64,000 nucleotides of DNA from Platycnemis pennipes (Eukaryota; Arthropoda; Insecta; Odonata; Platycnemididae), in NCBI GenBank assembly GCA_933228895.1, contig OW121847.1, positions 126,212,350 through 126,276,349 on the forward strand, given 5' to 3'. The position numbers were made by a program, and so were the translations under genes. The notes beneath the pieces were generated by a model. The model was not told the origin of the DNA. It saw only the letters and a program-made list of their open reading frames with translations, and searched no databases. Below are positions 62,001-64,000 of the stretch, one piece after another (position 1 is the stretch's first letter; every line of letters starts with the position of its first letter).

Positions 62001-63490
62001 TAATTCAAGTTAAACCCCATTTTAAAACTGATTCTAATATCAACAGGTGACACACCTGTTCAGCAATGAATCCACTTACCTAGTTACGAAGTGATACTAT
62101 TAAATCTTTTAAGAGCACATAAGCATACATTTCCATAAAAAAACACTTCAGTTTAATTTAATGAGACACCGTCGATATGATTGCAATTTAATTACGAATC
62201 ATGTTAATTCGCTTTACAAGTGCAACAAAGAAATCCTTTACCTTATTAATGCAAACTTCTTTGACTGGAATATTAGGTATCTCACTTTGAGAAATTCCTT
62301 GCAGGTTTTTATGCAATTTCAAGAAAATATATTGCAATAACTCGTATATATTATGGATTTAAATGAAATTAAAATGGAATGGAATTAAAAATCGTATCGC
62401 TTTGCATCGAGCTGCTTTTCGATTGATGTTTACAATGTTACTCGAAAAAAATGGCTTAGCGATCTCACAACGCCACAATGGACTATTTAAATAGTTAGCC
62501 ACATAGAACTCCAAAACACATTCGAATTAGTTTAATATTACAAATACTTCTAATGGATACTCATCGAATAAAAACCATAGCTCTATACAGTCATGTAATC
62601 ACTTATGAATATAACAACTTTCATCAACCTTGTGATAGCCAAAATTCCTTCAAGACCGATTTAGTTCAACTTTCAATAGAAACTAGGACAATAACAAAAA
62701 TATATATGTATATGAAACGCAGTCTTATGGACCTTTTTTAAAACAATCCCAGTGCCTCACTGATACGCATTCCAAAGGAATTCTTCTTCTTGTGCAAAAA
62801 ATGTCTTACATGACTGGCTTTGTCTTCTAGTGACCATTTTCTCACATGGAAATGAAAAAATCTTTGGCTCAAAAACTTTCAACAACTAAAGTCACATTAA
62901 AGTTGAAACGCGTTTTCCATTTACCTTAGAAAAATAGTCATTATTACAGTTTATGAATAGATAACACTGCATTTAAATTAAAATAATAAGACTTTTTCAG
63001 GCGCATTTTATCGATTGTTACCGTTTATGTCACTTTGTTCCAAGAAAGTAAAGATGAAACAAATTTCCAATCTTTTTTTCTTTTCGAGCACGCGAACGTT
63101 GGGCTGCGTTATTCATACTTAAGAATGACAAAGTGACGTCTACTTCCTGATTACAATGATTCCGACCAACCTGATCATATACCACGCTAGGGTGACAGAG
63201 ATCTCTTTCGTCACAAGCGAAAGATCTTACGGAACGAAACCTCATCTCGTCACTCACCTAGGGCGGGCCACTTGGGAGTAGTATTTGTCGAGTTCCTGGA
63301 GATACTTGAGGGCGTCGGCCATGGCCGCCAGCTGACTGGGATCCGGCTTGCCCTCGGCGGGGCTCCACAGCTCGGTCGCGATGCCCAAGAAGATGAGGGC
63401 GGCGGCGGCCAGCCACGGGATGCGACGGGAGCTCTTGGCGGGGACTCCGGCCGACCTCGCCGGGGAAGACGCCCTCATCATCGGCTGCAT
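25992..63490 (-). CDS. NPF: Neuropeptide F precursor, three coding exons
   Basis: Coding exons 63490-63258, 27389-27341 and 26039-25992 (minus strand) join in frame to 109 residues. Residues 1-47 form a secretory leader with a long basic n-region and a hydrophobic core WLAAAALIFLGIA at 26-38. The mature peptide probably starts at Lys48 (KPDPSQLAAM...) and ends YYSQVARPRF at Phe79: 32 residues, the usual NPF length. GKR at 80-82 supplies the amidation Gly and dibasic cleavage site. A flanking peptide follows (TELRPIPDDSNS, then MESGERLWGSLTKRR). The first intron interrupts the penultimate Arg codon (AG/G), the conserved NPY/NPF-family position. NPF is a brain-gut neuropeptide acting through an NPY-like GPCR in feeding and related behaviour. 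The start choice between Met1, Met4 and Met5 is open. Confidence 0.95.
26040..27340 (-). other. NPF: NPF intron 2
   Basis: 1301 bp from GTAAGTG (minus, 27340-27334) to the AG at 26041-26040. AT-rich; no other gene or repeat recognised. Confidence 0.75.
27341..27389 (-). CDS. NPF: NPF internal micro-exon (49 nt) with the amidation site
   Basis: On the minus strand, CTCTTTTTACAG precedes G-TTT-GGT-AAG-AGA and the exon ends AACTCG before GTAAGTG. The first G completes AG from exon 1 to AGG (Arg). The rest reads FGKRTELRPIPDDSNS. Both splice sites are near consensus, and the phase matches exon 1 exactly. This is the part that makes the hormone: C-terminal Phe, the Gly that donates the amide, and the Lys-Arg convertase site. 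Confidence 0.95.
28835..28856 (+). other. G-quadruplex-type motif
   Basis: Four or more G-runs of 3-5 separated by one to three bases (GGGGG-AGA-GGGGG-A-GGG-A-GGGG) within NPF intron 1. Confidence 0.7.
32024..32046. repeat. (CT)n microsatellite
   Basis: A CT run with one GT interruption in a pyrimidine-rich tract. Confidence 0.8.
32547..33064. mobile_element. hAT-type MITE, copy 1
   Basis: About 518 bp, highly similar to the copy at 41416-41939 throughout (shared AACACGCAATTTGCCTCTC and AAAGACATACCTCTGCGCAA). Ends are TAGAGATGAGTAAATTACCG and TTTACCGAGTTGCCCATCTA, imperfect inverted repeats rich in TTACCGTAA. The octamer ATAAATAC lies on both flanks and is the likely 8-bp target duplication, though the element ends are slightly eroded. 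No coding capacity. Confidence 0.8.
33441..33483. repeat. 19-bp-arm inverted repeat with Penelope-type flank
   Basis: CGCTTTGCATCATCATCAG and its exact reverse complement are separated by GTCAG. Both arms continue outward into sequences resembling Penelope-like element ends (minus strand: GTCGAAACCATGGTC). It is possibly a head-to-head remnant of such ends. Confidence 0.8.
35034..35224 (+). mobile_element. 3' tail of an RTE-like non-LTR retrotransposon, second copy
   Basis: Very similar to the last part of the 23.6-kb element: IVEEKVNRKNGKGRLHISY, EQVLKDVKERNYVNMKRLAD and RRIEWRAASNQS, then a stop and GATGATGATGAG. Only about 190 bp is present, so it is strongly 5'-truncated. Confidence 0.85.
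35872..35970. repeat. 47-bp tandem duplication
   Basis: AATGGAATTTTAATTTGATT and what follows to CACCGACAAT are repeated with a 47-bp period (markers at 35882 and 35929), nearly identical. Confidence 0.9.
36780..37240. promoter_or_regulatory. GC-rich island in NPF intron 1
   Basis: A pyrimidine-rich left part and purine-rich right part with CpGs. Open frames overlap on both strands without recognisable domains. Possible enhancer or intronic promoter; low certainty. Confidence 0.25.
38000..38700. promoter_or_regulatory. Purine-rich, GC-rich island in NPF intron 1
   Basis: The plus strand is strongly G/A-biased from about 38030 to 38400, then mixed and CpG-rich. Frames up to 158 codons occur on both strands without recognised motifs. 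Confidence 0.25.
40480..40765 (+). mobile_element. Probable tRNA-derived SINE
   Basis: GGTCTGGGTTCGAATGCCGG contains an RNA polymerase III B-box (GGTTCGAAtgCC). The body includes ACTTCAAGTTCA and a C-rich segment CCCATATCCAATTACCCACC. Elements of that body recur at 59355-59565. The A-box is degraded. Confidence 0.5.
40800..41400. promoter_or_regulatory. CpG-rich island in NPF intron 1
   Basis: About 600 bp rich in CG dinucleotides in an AT-rich intron. No domain is recognisable in the overlapping frames. It ends where a hAT-like element begins. Confidence 0.3.
41402..42184. mobile_element. hAT-like non-autonomous element, interrupted by a nested MITE
   Basis: The ends are CAGGCCCGCCTAAG and, inverted, CAGGGCCGGCTTCGG, which is the CAGGGCCGGC type of hAT terminal repeat. 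The flanking octamers CGTAAGAT and CATACGAT agree at six of eight positions, consistent with an old 8-bp target duplication. Without the nested 524-bp MITE and its duplication, the element is about 250 bp, GC-rich and non-coding. Confidence 0.65.
41416..41939. mobile_element. hAT-type MITE, copy 2 (nested)
   Basis: 524 bp with inverted ends TAGAGATGGGTAAATTACCG and GGTAATTTACC...CCCATCTCTA, flanked by CGCCTAAG (41408-41415) and CGCCTAAC (41940-41947), an 8-bp target duplication with one mismatch. It is intact at both ends and closely similar to copy 1. No open frame of note. Confidence 0.9.
45457..45557. repeat. Cluster of inverted repeats
   Basis: ATCACTACGCAG (45457-45468) pairs with CTGCGTAGTGAT (45487-45498). 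CACTGTAAT (45473-45481) pairs with ATTACAGTG (45502-45510), and the two pairings interleave. A third hairpin, GCTAGAGT/ACTCTAGC, spans 45528-45557. Confidence 0.85.
46563..46729 (+). mobile_element. tRNA-derived SINE
   Basis: It begins GGCCGCAGTAGCTAGGTGG, with an A-box-like TAGCTAGGTGG at 46571, and has a B-box-like AATTTGAATCCC about 43 bp on: the layout of an internal polymerase III promoter. No cloverleaf of a functional tRNA forms, and the tail is not tRNA. It abuts the MITE at 46730. Confidence 0.7.
46730..47025. mobile_element. TA-flanked MITE (Tc1/mariner-like)
   Basis: 296 bp with inverted ends CACTGTAAAAAGTAGATCTG and, inverted, CACTGTAAAAAGTTGATCTG; about 25 bp match with one mismatch. 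TA lies on both sides, the expected target duplication of Tc1/mariner-type elements. The interior contains GATCTGAATTTCAG-like subrepeats and is non-coding. Confidence 0.8.
47640..48660. promoter_or_regulatory. Largest CpG-rich island in NPF intron 1
   Basis: About 1 kb with many CGs. Overlapping frames up to 238 codons (minus 48273-47557) lack recognisable domains and compete on both strands. It is either a regulatory island or an unrecognised transcript start. Confidence 0.3.
52110..52980. promoter_or_regulatory. CpG-rich island in NPF intron 1
   Basis: It has a dense CG core around 52380-52510. No domain is recognised in the short frames on both strands. Confidence 0.25.
54030..54660. promoter_or_regulatory. 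Moderately GC-rich stretch in NPF intron 1
   Basis: CpG-containing, with plus frames of 166 and 169 codons overlapping each other and no recognised motif. Confidence 0.2.
58062..58106 (-). other. Penelope/hammerhead-like motif, isolated
   Basis: The minus strand reads CTTGATGATTACGCC followed by GAAACCTAGATC. It has the same order (TGATGAT, short stem, GAAAC, near-palindrome, C) as the Penelope ends at 19.7 and 20.2 kb. Confidence 0.45.
58490..59250 (-). mobile_element. 5'-truncated CR1/Jockey-like non-LTR retrotransposon
   Basis: The minus strand reads NNSKTHAIILESSKMKNKLD, then VRSLGVFLNDNLSWNKQV, MALYQLKLNKNLLSLHTRQM, LVKSLIFPSFDYSCLVFND and LKLQRLLNLC. It then continues into a 128-codon frame ending near 58494 with FHNSFAVAATQLWNSLPIDI and RKSGSLTVFKSKLYEVLLKK. 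LGVxLDxxLSW, the SxFDYCxxVF-type box and LWNSLPxxIR..SL..FK.KL are hallmarks of the 3' end of CR1/Jockey-type reverse transcriptases. In-frame stops (for example after NDLTA) and loss of the catalytic YADD region show it is dead. Confidence 0.88.
59355..59565 (+). mobile_element. Possible SINE fragment related to 40480-40765
   Basis: It shares GTACTTCAAGTTCA-like and TTCCTGCC..CCAATCACCCA segments, in the same order, with the 40.5-kb SINE. The tRNA-like head is absent. Confidence 0.4.
60130..60620. promoter_or_regulatory. GC-rich, purine-rich stretch in NPF intron 1
   Basis: A G/A-biased plus strand around 60300-60420 with some CpGs. No gene recognised. Confidence 0.2.
63258..63490 (-). CDS. 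NPF: NPF coding exon 1: signal peptide and most of the hormone
   Basis: The minus strand starts at ATG 63490-63488 (MQPMMRASSP) and runs 77 codons to ARP plus AG of the split Arg codon, before donor GTGAGTG. ATGs also occur at 63481 and 63478. No in-frame ATG lies between 63490 and the predicted transcription start. LAAMADALKYLQELDKYYSQ gives the amphipathic helix typical of NPF, with the YYSQVARP end. The exon sits in the GC-rich promoter island. Confidence 0.95.
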
Positions 63491-63758
63491 TCTCTGCGAC
63501 TCAAATATTGCGGATCGACGAGTCGGAATGGCTCCCAAATCCTCCTCCCAAGCGCAGAAAACGCAGCTCAGCACGACTCTTGGCCCTGGTCTCACCACCA
63601 AAATAACGCCTGTCGCGTCGCGATGAAGGTTTGCGCTAGGAAGACGGTTGCTGACAACAGATGTTCCCCTCGTCCACAGCACAGGTCGTGTCGCAGGCCT
63701 TGCGGTTCGAGTGCGATGAGCGCCGTTTGACAAGTAACGCTCCGTCTTCCGAGCGCCC

Positions 63759-63766
63759 CTTTTATA
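63759..63766 (-). promoter_or_regulatory. NPF: TATA box of NPF
   Basis: The minus strand reads GGCTTTATAAAAGGGGC, a strong TATA element in GC-rich flanks. Transcription would begin about 30 bp on, near 63730, giving a 5' leader of roughly 240 nt if no intron intervenes. Confidence 0.7.
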
Positions 63767-63862
63767 AAGCCGCGAGGTTCCGCGCGCGCTTCGAGAGGGG
63801 TGCAGGAGGGAGGGTAGGAGGGGAAGGCCGACGCGAGTGAGGTGCATGTTGGAGAGTGGAGA

Positions 63863-63886
63863 GGGAGGGGCGGGGGTGTGTGGGGG
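63863..63886 (+). promoter_or_regulatory. G-quadruplex-type motif upstream of NPF
   Basis: GGG-A-GGGG-C-GGGGG-TGTGT-GGGGG lies about 100 bp upstream of the TATA box. On the NPF coding strand it is C-rich. Confidence 0.65.
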
Positions 63887-64000
63887 AAGTGTGTCGAGGA
63901 GGGGGCTGCGTGGGCAAGGATTAAGGGTGGAAGGGGAAAAACGAAGCGGGGATGGACTTTGTGGACCGAGAGAGAAGGGTGGGCCTCGAGATTTCGGTGA

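Larger units (their letters stand above)
27390..63257 (-). other. NPF: NPF intron 1 (about 35.9 kb)
   Basis: It runs from GTGAGTG (minus, 63257-63251) to AG at 27391-27390. No protein-coding gene is recognised inside it. It holds the transposon relics, hairpins and GC-rich islands listed separately. Stretches without a listed item (for example 29.0-31.6, 33.6-35.0, 42.2-45.4, 48.8-52.0, 55.0-58.0 and 60.6-63.2 kb) are AT-rich and show nothing I can support. A pyrimidine-rich tract lies at about 31.85-32.12 kb. Confidence 0.85.

Noticed and set aside
63272..63730. 152-codon plus frame opposite NPF exon 1
   Set aside because: It is the antisense shadow of the NPF exon and its leader in GC-rich DNA.
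63491..63847. Upstream in-frame extension of NPF exon 1 to an ATG at 63847
   Set aside because: That ATG lies upstream of the TATA box, so it should not be in the mRNA; the extension is Arg-rich and would bury the signal peptide.

Overview
This is a eukaryotic, almost certainly insect, genomic window. It is AT-rich and intron-dominated, contains relics of at least five transposable-element classes, and has only two recognisable protein-coding genes. Both are split genes whose exons must be assembled across introns. The neuropeptide F (NPF) found here ends in YYSQVARPRF, an ending I associate with hemimetabolous insects such as locusts and their relatives. The order and species cannot be settled from this sequence alone.

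Gene 1 (about 3.5-6.3 kb, + strand) is the 3' end of a thioester-protein/CD109/Mcr-type macroglobulin. Two exons encode an alpha-2-macroglobulin receptor-binding-like domain. A final 1.06-kb exon adds a short Cys motif and then a long Ser/Thr/Pro-rich, mucin-like tail. The 5' part lies outside the window or is not visible.

Gene 2 (- strand, promoter near 63.77 kb, stop codon at 25.99 kb) is a complete NPF precursor of 109 residues in three coding exons. Exon 1 (63258-63490) holds the signal peptide and the peptide up to ARP. A 49-nt exon at 27341-27389 completes the Arg codon and gives F-GKR plus a flanking peptide. A 48-nt terminal exon at 25992-26039 ends in KRR-stop. The intron splitting the penultimate Arg codon is a hallmark of the NPY/NPF family. 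Intron 1 is about 35.9 kb and fills more than half of the window. The two genes are convergent and about 19.7 kb apart.

The remainder is non-coding with mobile-element debris. It includes: two related RTE-like non-LTR fragments, one with a 42-bp target duplication, plus a third, different reverse-transcriptase-tail fragment; a CR1/Jockey-like relic; a Penelope-like element fragment with a GIY-YIG endonuclease remnant between inverted ends that carry hammerhead-ribozyme-like motifs; two copies of a hAT-type MITE, one nested inside another hAT-like element; a TA-flanked MITE next to a tRNA-derived SINE; a 183-bp three-copy tandem array; and a pair of adjacent perfect palindromes. Several GC/CpG-rich islands of 0.4-1 kb lie inside NPF intron 1 and just downstream of the NPF gene. 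They contain no recognisable exons and may be regulatory. I found no rRNA, functional tRNA, CRISPR array or bacterial-type gene.
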